A DNA stretch of 64,000 nucleotides, taken from positions 1 to 64,000 of the forward strand of contig NTMA01000010.1 in the NCBI GenBank assembly GCA_002917075.1. Reading direction: 5' to 3'. How positions within the stretch are numbered: the first letter of the stretch is position 1; every line of letters begins with the position of its first letter. This DNA is from Hawksworthiomyces lignivorus. Lineage: Eukaryota; Ascomycota; Sordariomycetes; Ophiostomatales; Ophiostomataceae. Both the position numbers and the translations under genes were made by a program. Below the pieces are notes generated by a model. That model was given only the letters and a program-made list of their open reading frames with translations, ran no database searches and had not been told where the DNA came from. Of the stretch, positions 22,936-34,915 are shown piece by piece.

Positions 22936-25189
22936 TGTATAAACCAACGCAAAATTACTTAACCTATGGTTTGAATGTTCAAAACTTGTCAACAGGCAGT
23001 GACCGAACCTTCTAATAGTGCCCGCCGACGATCCAACGCAAGAAAGCTCTCTGGCTCGAATGTGCCGACCTGCATGATATTGTACTCTCCCCGCATGATT
23101 GCCGTAGTTTATACAAATTTCCGTCTGCGATGATAATCCGTCTTTTAAAATTCACTTCATAGTCTTAGTGTACGGTGGGCCAGCTTCCGCCAAAGTAGAA
23201 ATTACAGCCTAAAATAAAAGCCTTAATGCCAGAAGAAACAAACTGGACCTAATATTATGTCTTTGGTGTTTTACAAAAACTACCTGTGGAAGATAGATCG
23301 ACTTCATATGTGGAATTTAATAATGCCATGACTACATATGCCATCACATTGTAAAGCATGCAATAACATTAAAAACGATCCTAAGTCGCTCGGACCCAAA
23401 ACCAAATTTGCCTTCTCAAAGATATTGTAGCACATCTACTTCCACCAATCAGATTTAACTGTATGATTTCATGGCTGGGTTTTCCTTCTCTTTTTTTTGT
23501 TTTCCTCTGTTCTTCAATAAATGAATTTTCAGAAATTGTCCCATCTTTGCACATTACCTTATTAACTACCTAGGGTGAAGTCTTGCAAAATGTCGTAGCA
23601 GTTATCAAATACCGCCCGGCTATACAACCGCCATTTAAACCATGCTCTGCGTGCGATTCACTTTCGAAAAGCATATCAATGCCAAAAAGGAAGACTGGAT
23701 AATGTCCAAGCAAAGCGAACTCTAGAAAGCGTGATAAAAACCGCAGTACAACGACTCGCTTTTAGAATTTGACAACTGGCACGAAGATGCAATCAAGTTA
23801 AGCTTGCTCTTTAGATCACTTGAAGATGATAGTCACTGGCTGAGTCAATCTCGGCCTTTCTGTGCGCTCTTCACTGAATTAGGGTCAAATGCACCCATGC
23901 TTCACGGGACGGTATGGCTAATCGACTGGAGCTACTGTGACGTCCACTGGCTGCCCTCGTCTCCAATTTGTCGTCCGCAACTGTGTACGTCGAACAACAA
24001 ATACTACCCATAAGTGACCTCGTGGCACACTGTCTTCATCCTCCTCTAACTCGGAACTATGCTTCGTCGTATTGGAGCCCGCTAGTGGGCCCAACTCACT
24101 CACGCAATTTTCTAAGAACAAAGAGCTTGTCAGCCTCGTAGTAGAAATTTCTTTATTGGATTAGTTTACTCGCGACGAGACATCCAAAAGTAATGCATGC
24201 TAATCATGTTAACCTGCCTACAGACAATAATAGATACCACAGGTAGACGCTGTTACCGTCAACATTGAGATATGACGTACAGCAGAGCGTAGAGAGTCGA
24301 GGTACTTTGTCTAAGCGCTAGAGATTATAATCGTCTTCTACGTACTATAATATCATGACCAACATAATGCGGTTGTATGGTGTATGTCACACAGGCAGCA
24401 AAATGCAAACACTACGAAAGATGAGCCATATTAGCTCGACCATGTCGATGCGCAGCCCAGGTTTCGATGCAGTGTTATGCCGCCATAATATATGCACAAT
24501 AGCTCAGTGACTAAGACCCAGCAGTATTCATTGATAGATAAATGTGGGTGCCGACCTTCACATACTGTAGTGTTATTAGACGTGTCGCGTGTTTTACGTA
24601 CAAAAAGTACTCTAGTATGGGTAGTTAGTCATCTGCAGAAAGCGTGGTATAACTTTCTTCTTGGGTAGCAGCCGAGCATTCATGGCGCACCGACTCCTTC
24701 CTTTGTGAAATCTCCTGTTTCTCATGGACTGAGTTGTTTGTTATTTATTTTACTGCATATACCTCTAATTTTTGTGATATTAAATGTCTTCCAAGTTACA
24801 TAATCTACGTTGCCTGCCTCGCGCAGAATCTATCTAAATGCCTTCGAACCTAATTGTGAACTGTCTCGCGTTCTATAGCAAGTCGCTTCCGCATGCCTCG
24901 ATTTAAAAAATACATTATGCCTTAATATTCTGGAGATATTAAAGCAGCAGAGGAGGAGCAATCGATGTCACAGACGTGTGGTTCTGATAATGGTAATATC
25001 TCGGCAACAACCGACAGCAGTCTGACCAATGCCCAATTGTCTACTAAGAAAACGGAGACATCAAGCATCACGTGTCCACCATCACTTAGGCTAACGATGA
25101 TAACGAAAATCTGCTAAACTAGACCGTGGTGAGGGAGTGGTTCAGTATCAGTAACCCTATCAGTTCCGAGTTTGCTAACATAAGTACTA
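22936..25189. other. Long AT-rich gene desert
   Basis: About 2.25 kb without a supported gene. A less AT-rich patch at 23600-24100 has a 69-codon frame but no family match. The remainder looks heavily mutated. Confidence 0.5.
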
Positions 25190-25935
25190 CTGCTTATTTA
25201 ACTTTCTTAGCAGCTACTTTGTGCGTTTCTAACACACAACCGACCTTCAAGGCCCTTCGCATCCTTTATGATGGCGCTGGCCATGTCATAAATCCTCAAA
25301 GAGTTTGCCATTCACAACAGTCAATACGGAGTTATTTTGTGTCCGTAATCGTTCTGAGCTTTTCCTTTGGTCTTTGTTCATCGCGCCGCTTAGCAAAATG
25401 TATAGCCGCACCGTCGTTTACCATATATGCAATACTCTATTTGTCGTATTCACCGTCACTTGCAGCTTCTCAACCAACATGAGTATATTGATCGGTTTCG
25501 GTTTCCAGCTAGATTCGCCGGTGCGGCCGTCATCTCCGTTAGCGGAGGCTTCATCGCTGACATAGTTGAACCTAAGCAGTGTGGCCGATCCATGACAGCT
25601 CAGTCAACTGGGCCACTAGTCGGCCATATTATTAACCCCGTATGCGCAGGCTTCTAAGTTGAGTTAGCGATAATCGTCTTTATAGCCGCGCAGGCGTACT
25701 AGGTAGATACTTTCACGCGCCATGCGGTGTAACCATGGCGGCCAGCACTCTCATTCACAGCGTCCTTGACGCCGTTCCTCCGCTGTGCAGTCTTAACCTG
25801 TATGAGCGCTTTGGGTTAGGTTCGGAAAACACGCTGCTTACGAGCATCAAGGTATTGATAACACCTACTTTGCTTCTATTGGATGTATATGGTGAAAATA
25901 TAAGAATCAGAAACCCTAGAAGACTGGCTTCTTGA
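25190..25935 (+). pseudogene. MFS transporter relic (DHA1 type)
   Basis: Pieces of a 12-TM drug:proton or polyamine transporter. Readable blocks are FIAPLSKMYSRTVVYHICNT, then GAAVISVSGGFIADIVEPKQ with GRSM and GPLVGHIINPVCAGF, and the C-terminal tail LNLYERFGLGSENTLLTSIK ending GENIRIRNPRR. The blocks lie in at least three reading frames with a stop after CAGF, and the central six helices are absent. It is a truncated, frameshifted pseudogene. The upstream Ser/Thr-rich stretch at about 24955-25090 may be its N-terminal tail. Confidence 0.75.
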
Positions 25936-26721
25936 TTCTTCTCGGGAAGAGGGATTACACTGCATAGAATCTCCATTTACAGAGTTTGAATAACTGAAAA
26001 GCAGATGAACACGGATGAATTAAAGATTTTGGAACAAGAAATAAAGACCATCTATTAGGACTCCTCTAAAAGTAAAACTGTATCAGTATATTTCCGTACA
26101 GAATCGTGTTTCCAGTGGTGCAATAAGACATACGCTGTACGTTATTATAAAATATATAATATATACGGGGGCCGTCAAGGTGGTAGAATTACGATGGATT
26201 CTTCAAGCTACTTCTTACATCTCTTTTGATTTTATTGGTTAACTTGTTCTCATAATGCACATAGAGCCAGCGAGACTGAGAGCAAGAATAAATACTCACT
26301 AAAACACGAAAAGATATCAGCTTAGTTGGAAGGCCAAATGGTTAGAATAACAATATCAGGCTTCTCAAGTTTTACTCACAACCACGCAACGTTTTACATG
26401 TACGGAGTATAAACGGGAAATTTCTCGGTTTTTCCCTGTTTCCTGTCTCTCTTTTGTCGAGATCCTTGTGAGCCATATTCCGCTAGAAGTTGATACGTAT
26501 GAGATATAAGAAAGCCGCATTATCCGCTTCTCCCGTTTCCTACCCGTAGTTTCGAAAAAAAAAAATCAATCCAAAGAGGCTAAATTCACTTAGACTACCA
26601 TAATAGAGAAACTCTATGAATTCTCGACAAATTTCTACCGATCTTCCCACAGCACCCTAAGGCCAAATAAAAGCTCAAATGCCACAATGGTAGAAAATCA
26701 TTAATTTCCTAACATTTTTCA
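25936..26721. other. Intergenic
   Basis: AT-rich. One TACGGAGTA motif at 26401-26409. No gene seen. Confidence 0.5.
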
Positions 26722-28356
26722 TCACCTATACATATATGGTGGCGGATCCTGTTCCTCTTGTCCAGGGAGTGACATCTGGTACTCTGTAATATCGTAATCA
26801 TCATTTCTCTCTTCCGAACTTCCTGGTTGTGGTGGTCGCTGTGCCAACAGTGGAATTTGGCCATAGTCACCCAAAAGATATCTTGGCGGCTGAGTCGCGC
26901 AAACCACGAGTTGAAGGGGAATGGTAAGCTTGATTTTCCGGTGGCATAGTTCTTTCACCTGGAGGCGCAACGTTAGGATGTATCGGCGCATAGAAAGCTG
27001 ATTGAGAAAAGATGGAAATAAAGAATAAGGCTGCGGTACGGTAACACATGCAGGCAACATGACTTTCCAATTATTAATGTGGACACAATCACTACTAGTC
27101 GCTACCCAGGTCAAAAGCCGTGATTCTCCATTTTCCGTACTACCGCTAGCACCACAGTATATTTGAGTCTGTGACCTGTATTTTCGTTCAGTGCATTGAA
27201 CATAGCTGTTTGGTTGCTTCGTCGCTTGGTCTGTCGGTATGCTATCCCACTGGCGCGTAGAGAAGTAAGTGCGGCTATACACCGTATGCGTGACAGCCAC
27301 TGTCCAAAAAGGTTGGTGCTCAGAGTCGTACGGAATCTGTGGCCTGAACACAAGTTCAAGGTACGCCGTAGTGGTCGGCCGTAATGCTGTTACAAGCCAA
27401 GCTGGCACCTCGTGGAAGTTCCTGCGAGAAAGCAGTAGCGGATTACAGGTAATCGGCGCCGGTTCTACCACTGAGACTGTCAGCGTGCCTAGTGGATGCC
27501 AGTGATACGGTTTGCGGAGAACGACAGTTTTCTGTGAGACATGATCGCTTGAGAAATTACTCATGCTAGGCGACATGAAGGTATTAACTGGGCAGACAAA
27601 CACCTCGCGCGAAAGACAAGATATAGTGTCCATGTAGCACTCCATCAACCCAGATGGCGCGGAAGTATAAAGTTTTCGAACCCGTAATGTATATGTAATA
27701 CTAGGCTGTCCATATCGCATCCCCGTATACGGCGATGTATATATCAGACCGAGGTCTGCCGTTGGACTCAAGTTGTGGAACGCATCCGGCAAATCATCTT
27801 GTGCGGAGATAAGCCGCTGCGGAACAATAAAGCGAAAAGGGAGGTGGACTGTACGACAGCCTCTTTCTAGAGTATCACCGGCCACGTTTCTCGACTTCAG
27901 CATCTGCACTTGTTCTAGGAGCTGCGTTGTCCCCGATACGGATTGGCGTAGCTGTCATTAGCTAGTGGAATTTATCAGCAAACAGCCTTCAATTAACCAA
28001 CGTTCTCGCTCACCTTGCTCTCAGCAATACTTTTTGGATTTGTGTCTCCATGTGTGCTATTAAGTTCTGGAATCCATGTTCGCACGTATCCTACAGTTAG
28101 CGTGATTTTATTTCGTTAGTATCACCACTGAATGTTACGTGTACTCCAGAAATACCTTACCTTCAAAACAGAGTTCGATCTCCAGATCAGCGTCGGACTG
28201 AAGTTTTATCTTGACATATCCAGAGATCTCGCTTCCTCCTTGCCTTACTGGTACATAGTTGCAATTATCAACGGCATCTTCAGGGAGGACAATTTGGATA
28301 TTCATGACTGGTGATAATAGTACTAAGATTGGAGTGGCTCCATTCCTCCTAGCCAT
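26722..28356 (-). CDS. Alpha-arrestin with C-terminal PPxY
   Basis: Arrestin-related trafficking adaptor, 500 residues, exons 28356-28161, 28090-28014 and 27951-26722. The N-terminal part (NIQIVLPEDAVDNCNYVPVR then GSEISGYVKIKL) is the start of an arrestin fold. LERGCRTVHLPFRFIVPQRL and DLPDAFHNLSP are typical of fungal members. The extreme C-terminus is QEEQDPPPYMYR, a PPxY motif that binds WW domains of Rsp5/Nedd4-type ubiquitin ligases. Such proteins direct ubiquitination and endocytosis of plasma-membrane transporters. The gene is divergent from the acetate-type transporter, with 946 bases between start codons. Which cargo it serves is unknown. Confidence 0.82.
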
Positions 28357-29302
28357 TGTTGATTTCCCTTGGGCATTGACGTCTTCACGATCTTGCCAGC
28401 AGAATTCTTCGCTCGAGATCTCGCTAACATCTTATCTTTAATAACTATTCAGTCCTATAGCGGACTATTGGGAATCACACAATCAACCACCCTTTAATAT
28501 TTATCGTTAATACTGTCATTGTATGCACATATGCTGCTTCTACGCCAGCGTTCATGGTTATGAAAGTTTTTCTATACCAAAGTTGCCCGTTGAAGCTCCG
28601 AATGCATGTGCTGCCATCTCTCTGCCCCCACATTTCCGCAGATCCGGACTCCGCGTCCGCATCCCTCCGTCGGATATGTCGGGTATGTCGGCTTGTAGGT
28701 AAAGTTACAGCACAGATCTGCCGTTAGTGATCATATGCTCTATTAAATGAATGATGGCTTTCAATCCAGACTAATATACAAATCATATAATCGTACTCGG
28801 CTGTGTTGCTGTACGAAGCCCGCCCGTGGTATGTACACCACAAATGACGCTTGTGATGTTTATTGGATGTCACAAATAAGCAGCTCTTGGAAGCCGTATT
28901 AGGAAACAATGAGCATGTCGGTACTTGTATATTACATAAAAATCACATAAATCTAGATCAGCATATGTAACATCGCAAGGTTGTCATCACATCCACTGTC
29001 ATCCATTATCTCACAATATCCGCCTGGCCGATATTGCTCAGGGTCGAGGCAATTTCTCCGTCAGGCCTTGTCGTGCCACGTATATACCGATCCCCATTTG
29101 ACCGGAGAGGGACCCAGCTTATCTTAATAATAAAATTCTTGATAAAAAGCATGTTATTCCGGTTTATGTTTACATGTTAGTCTTTATTTCTAGATTTCTT
29201 TTCATTTCATGTTTGGGCGCAGTTTTGAGAAGAGAAAATATTGTGCAGCACGTTTGTATATTTAATTTTCAATATATTTCAAGTCTAGTATCTCACATCA
29301 TC
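28357..29302. other. Shared divergent promoter region
   Basis: Lies between the arrestin and acetate-type transporter genes. A repeated CGGATATGTCGGGTATGTCGG stretch near 28670 contains spaced CGG triplets, the half-site bound by Zn2Cys6 regulators. No gene recognised. Confidence 0.45.
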
Positions 29303-30600
29303 ATGTCTCAAAACCAGTTCATCGACAAAATTACCAATGGAGCTGAACATGATCTCCCTTCTGGCGAACATGCCGAGATGCTTCACCGCTACCAAACCGT
29401 GCAGTCGGTCACTATACCCCGAGAAATATTTGAAGAGCTTTACTTTGAACCCACTGCTCGGAAAAAGGGTTCTCACTTGGGGGGTATGTTTGGAAATCCT
29501 ACACCGATGTAAGAATGCCCGTTGTTGCTCTCTTTTGCGATGGCCAAAAACCGTTTTTGGTTTAGCAATACCTATTGGTAAAATTGTTCGTGTGTATCTT
29601 GAGACATACGGGTGACACTAACAATTAATGCGATGTAGGCCTCTCATGGGCTTTCTTATTGCTTCTATGCCCTTAGGTTGTAACTTGATGGGCTGGCGCG
29701 GTTCTGGAGGTGGAGGTGTAGCCATTGTGTAAGCTTTTGTGACTGGTTCTCCATTCCAATACATTGGATTTCAATTTCTAACAGATGCAAAATTTATCTA
29801 ACTGTCCTAATTCCTGATAGCGGACTTTTCTACTTCTTTGGGGGTATGCTGCAGATCATCGGCAGCGTCCTTGAGTGGCTTCTTGGTAACACATTTACAT
29901 ATGTAGTGTTCGCCTGTTACGGTGAGTTTCTCAAAGTGGCTAGAACAAATATGACATAAAAAGAGAGGGCGACTAAGTTAAACTCTAACACATTACGTAC
30001 AGGAGCCTTTTGGCTTGCTCTTGCCGTCACTCTTACGCCATTTTATAACGCTCAGGCATACTATGAAACCCAATCTGGCGGTTCCTCCGAGTTTGCTGCT
30101 AGCTTTGGTATGTAGCTTTAACCTAATGTTCTTTACTATATACCACCTTAAATATGTCATCGTCAGTCCGAAAATATTAATGAATAATTTCAGCATTCTT
30201 TCATATGTGTATGGCTCTTGTGACATTTTTCTTCTGCATTTGTTCCATCCGCACCAACCTCGTCCTTTGGCTAGTCTTTGTCTTTATAGACCTCGCTTTT
30301 ATTATGCTCATGGCTGTGTATTGGACGTTGGCCGAGGGTATGACAGGAGTGTCGGGCAAACTCCAAATTGTGAGTACAAAATCAACATCCAATATTAACG
30401 ACATAGATTGAAGATTAACTCCTAAATACCACCAGGCGGCTGGAGCCTTTGTCTTTGTTTTCTGTGTCCTCGGCTGGTATCTCTTCTTGCATTTAGTCTT
30501 GCTAGCGGTTGATCTTCCAACTATTCCAGTATATGATCTTAGTCACAGAATCGTTGGTCAATCCGAGAAAAAGAAAAAATCAGAGGAGCACACAGACTGA
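29303..30600 (+). CDS. GPR1/FUN34/YaaH-family acetate-type transporter
   Basis: Six-helix plasma-membrane transporter for acetate or ammonia-linked export, 280 residues. Six exons: 29303-29508, 29639-29728, 29821-29921, 30003-30107, 30194-30369 and 30436-30600. The cytosolic N-terminus ends in LGGMFGNPTPMPLMGF, a variant of the family's NPAPLGL signature. Next come GGMLQIIGSVLEWLLGNTF and FWLALAVTLTPFYNA, both typical. The C-terminus is Lys-rich. The Met-Pro-Leu-Met stretch after NPTP is unusual for the signature and may affect specificity. The start at 29303 fits the family length. Confidence 0.9.
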
Positions 30601-32894
30601 AGACACGCAAGGCACGGACTCGTTAGAAATAGGACTGTTTCTTTCTCAGCGAGGGTTGCAGTTCTAATTCTTGTCATAGGATAGCCTACTTAGTGCAAAA
30701 TGAGCTACAAGTCGTTGAATGGGTTGTGGAAGTCAGAAACCTCATCAAGTATGTCCGGAAACAGTCAAAAGGAATAAGAGCACGTTGAGTTTTATGTTGA
30801 CATTATATCTGATAGTAATTTTCCAATTTTGTTTTATTTTGCTTTATTTTATTTTTATTTTTATTTTTCGTTCTACGTTACACACCTATCTATTTTATTT
30901 CTACTATTATTCTGAAAATAGACTGTCAACTTCAATCCTAACGTAAGTGCAGCAGTCATGAAACTGCCTTTAATTATTTTATCTTGCTATATCAATTCGT
31001 TTCATAGATATACGCCTGTCCTATTTTATAATAATACTAGTGATCCAAGTCTTGTTACTTGGTTACTCCAGGCTATGTAAACTACATGAACATAAGTTAT
31101 GGCGACTTGTAATTTCGGCGCTAATCTAGAGGATAAGAGGTATATATAAATCAACTAAATTCTAGCCAGCGCCACTGCCTTCACCTTCTGGTTTTCACGC
31201 ATTGGCGCGTGCTAACTATGCTTTAGAACCAAGACTTCCCTTACATATTGATGACCCCTTGTAAGGGATTTAGTTAAAATCCCTCTTTTTACCCAACTGA
31301 AGGCAAAATGCTAATTTAGGTAACTATATGCTTTTAGGGATGATATGGATGTTGGTGGTGTGGTTTATTCCTGGCAGAGCTTTACGTTTATGTGGCGGTA
31401 CAGGAATCTAGCTAAGATGTAGCAATCAAGCCAGGCTATTATCATTGACTAAGCTGGTGATGTTATTCCTATTTCAACCTTTTTGTAGGAAATGCGCATG
31501 ACATTGCTTTTTATATTACTGGTATCGGCGAAAAGCGAACCGAATCAATCAACGAGGCATGGCAAAAACAAATAATTGTCCTTAGTATTGCCTGTACATG
31601 TTATGTTGCAGCCAAAACTCTAGAAATACGCAAAAGAAAAGCCCTGGTAGTATTAGTCAGCATATGTATTCGTAGCTACCTGTACGGAGTACATGAGGTA
31701 CAGTATTTTCTTGCCAACGTTATATATCTCTGTATCGCGGATCACTTAGGAACTGTTTTTCTTTGGCACGAATGCTCCACTGTTAGGTTTGCTTATGTTT
31801 AGGTTCAATCATCGGAGTAAATAAAGAACTAATGATATATGAAGATCAGCTTGCTATATGTACTGGTATTTGAGGCTGAAATTGAGGTTATTTTTCGATC
31901 TCTTTGTATTGCTAGTTGGCGCAATGGCGACTTTGTGATGCGCAAGTCATTGCATAAGTAAGATTCAGGGGTCCGTAATTTAAAATGTCTCGGGCGCCCT
32001 GGTTTTTGGAAAGATGGGAAATGACAAGGGAGACTTCTCCGTAGATTGCACGCGCATTCACCATGCCTATCTAACCCCTTAGTACTCCGTGCTTGTCCCT
32101 CCTCCGCAGCTTGCTTGCATTTAATTCGCTAGCGAGGTAGTCCCCTAATGCAATACCCGATTATTCCCACTCTACCTTTAAGAGTCTGCGTAATAGCAAT
32201 AAACCGAATATTCTCCTAAATTGACAGCAATGAAGCTATGGTTTGCGGATGGGAATTGAGAAGAGATCACAGAATAGAAAAGGCAAGGAAAGACTGAGAA
32301 AACAAGGTACACGAAGTAAGCCTATGAAGAACATGGAGGGTTGAACCTTCGTAATGGGCCAACGCCAAGCCTTCGTACCGGATCAGCGCGTGCCTGAAGA
32401 CCACACAAACTCAGGATGCTTAAACAAATAAGGTTAATGCAGGACGTGGGATGACTCGTCCAAACTTTGTGTCTTGCTTTTACCCTGCTCGCATTTATCG
32501 TAAATAATGTCACAACAGGCTTATCAGTGAGACCTCTAGGACTTCTAGTTTAGAAATTTCCGACTGCGGCACCTCTGCAGCATGCTGGCATGAGCCAAGC
32601 CTTTTTTAGTGGAAATTAGAGAATCCTCGCAAGCATATGGATGGCAGGTGTCCTTGCCAACAGATCGGCCATCGAGCCCCAATGAAAACCCCTGTTTTGA
32701 AAGGGTTTGTCGCCCTCCTATCCGAGGGGCAGGCCACGCTAGAACACAACAATTCGCCCAGGAGTCGCGTTCGTTTTAAACCAAAAGGCGCAAGCATAGG
32801 CAATAAGCGTCAGAACTTTCAAGATACACATACTTTTCCCCCTTTGATGCTTCTAGCCTAAAGTACACAACTTCGTGAACTTCGGCCGACAAAG
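30601..32894. other. 2.3-kb intergenic region
   Basis: Mostly AT-rich; T/A-rich tracts near 30830-30900. A TACGGAGTA at 31683-31691. Nothing protein-like beyond short frames. Confidence 0.5.
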
Positions 32895-34092
32895 ATGCAG
32901 GCGACTCATCAGCCACTGCACGGCGAGGATGATGATCTCGAGAGACAAACTGACATCAAAGACATCGGCAAAGCGCCCCAGACGAACGTCGAAGATACTA
33001 TCTCTACCCGTTCAAAATTGACGCAGCTGGGCTTTTATTTTCTTTGCAATGTCTCCTTGACAATATACAATAAGCTGATCTTGGGAAAGGCAAGTTAAAT
33101 AACGAGTTGTTGCATCATCAACAAGAAAATATTCTTGCTGACGAACAGAGTAGTTCCCTCATCCATGGCTCCTTACCGCGCTTCATACGGGTTCTGCATC
33201 CGTGGGATGCTACATTCTTAGGATGAGAGGCGCCATCCCAAGAACTCGTCTAGATACATATGAAGAAGCCAAACTCCTTGGCCTTTCAGTATTATTCACC
33301 GTGAACATTGCAATTTCCAATGTATCGCTGTAAGTTTACGGTCTGCTCCGATACTCTTCGGTCCTCGTCTTCGTATGGCACTGACTCATTTTGTCGAACA
33401 GAGCTATGGTATCCGTGCCCTTCCACCAGATCGTACGTTCTACAACACCGGTCATAACAGTCGCCGCCTACCGCCTCCTCTTCGGCCGTTCCTACTCAAA
33501 TGAAACGTATTTGTCACTGATTCCTATCGTGCTCGGCGTTGGCCTGACGACCTACGGCGAATACTACTTTACGGTTGCCGGCTTTTTACTCACCTTTCTG
33601 GGAGTCGTTCTCGCAGCCGCGAAGACAATCGCGACCAACCGAATAATGACTGGTACATTGAAGCTATCACCACTGGAAACACTGCTACGCATGTCCCCTC
33701 TCGCTTTCTTCCAGGCTCTCTTCATCGCCTGGCTCTCTGGCGAGCTCTCTGGCGCAGTGGCTGCGACCCAGAAAAGCCTGTCAATCGAGCAGCAAGCGGG
33801 GCAGGAAATGGGACAGCAGACGCCGCTGCTCAACATGGCTCTCGCCCTCATTGGAAACGGCATTCTCGCTTTTGCGCTAAACGTATCGTCATTTACGGCC
33901 AATAAGGCTGCCGGCGCGTTGACAATGACCGTATGTGGAAATGTCAAGCAGTGCCTGACTGTCCTTCTGGGGATCGTGTTCTTCAACGTGACGGTGGGTG
34001 TGACAAATGGTTTTGGTATGATTGTATCGTTGGCTGGTGCTGCATGGTATAGCGTTGTAGAGCTTAAAACGAAAACAGCTACGGCAAAGTGA
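32895..34092 (+). CDS. TPT/SLC35-type sugar-phosphate or nucleotide-sugar transporter
   Basis: Drug/metabolite-superfamily transporter of the triose-phosphate (TPT) branch, 353 residues, probably in Golgi or ER membranes. Exons 32895-33089, 33154-33329 and 33402-34092. Intron 1 is a GC-AG intron (AAG|GCAAGT...GAGTAG), required to restore FYFLCNVSLTIYNKLILGKF followed by PHPWLLTALHTG. Further blocks are VNIAISNVSLAMVSVPFHQI, RSTTPV, a KTIATNRIMTG motif and the C-terminal GNVKQCLTVLLGIVFF. About ten membrane segments are expected. The downstream half is GC-richer than the flanks and intact. The N-terminal 45 residues are hydrophilic and probably cytosolic. Confidence 0.9.
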
Positions 34093-34915
34093 GAGCATAC
34101 AGTGCAGCTTGCACAATAGATTTGCGGTCTTCACAATTTTTTTCCCTTTTTTTTTTGCACAGCATCGACTACAAGTATGAAATAGTTGCTGCCAATAAAA
34201 AAGCATGAATTTTACACATTCTGTTTTAGCAAAACCGTCAGTCGTGTTTCTTCGTGTTCAGGAGCTGTACTGGCTCATGTTAAACCAAGTATTTCGTTTG
34301 CGAGGTTATACCTCGCAAAAGCCTGTGGCAAGTGTCAACTGGAATGCAGCCTATCGGTAGCCAGAGACAACGCGGATGGCCTGGCTGAATACGAGATGGG
34401 ATGGCGCTATTTTTTCAACCCCTATCTTTGCACCTACAACACCAAAACCGCCCCTTAAAAATAGTCTAGTCTCTTTACGGCAAATGGCGCTCAAATTTCT
34501 GCCACTTGGCGACTAAATTGTCTTGGCAGCCCTTTCTGTGAGTTTGTACCCATGAGCAAGCCACCGGATGCGGTGGCATCTTGCAGGCAATCCCTGCAGC
34601 AGCTGACATGGCCCTTTGTATGTAGCTGTGTGTGTGTGTACTCTGGCCCCTCCCCCTATATGCTTAGCAGGATCCTCTTCAGAGATTAATGCACGCTAGT
34701 ATTCTTTCTTATCGCCGCAATGAGATTTATGTATGGCGTGTTAAGAAGATTCAGTTCCCATCCCTTTTCTTAATCCTCCATCTTCTCCTTTCCTTTCATC
34801 ATTCGTCTCGTGGCATCGCAGAGACTTTCAAAAACGACCACGCGACCACGCTGAACGACACTCCTTCTGTCGCCTTTGTCCCAGTCCTATTCCCGCACAA
34901 AGCATCGAGACGGCA
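34093..34915. other. Intergenic between two genes on the same strand
   Basis: Contains a short TGTGTGTGTGTA run near 34630 and CT-rich promoter-like sequence at 34740-34810. No gene. Confidence 0.5.

Noticed and set aside
26867..27505. Open frames overlapping the arrestin gene on both strands
   Set aside because: The arrestin reading frame carries the conserved motifs and spliced continuity; the others do not.
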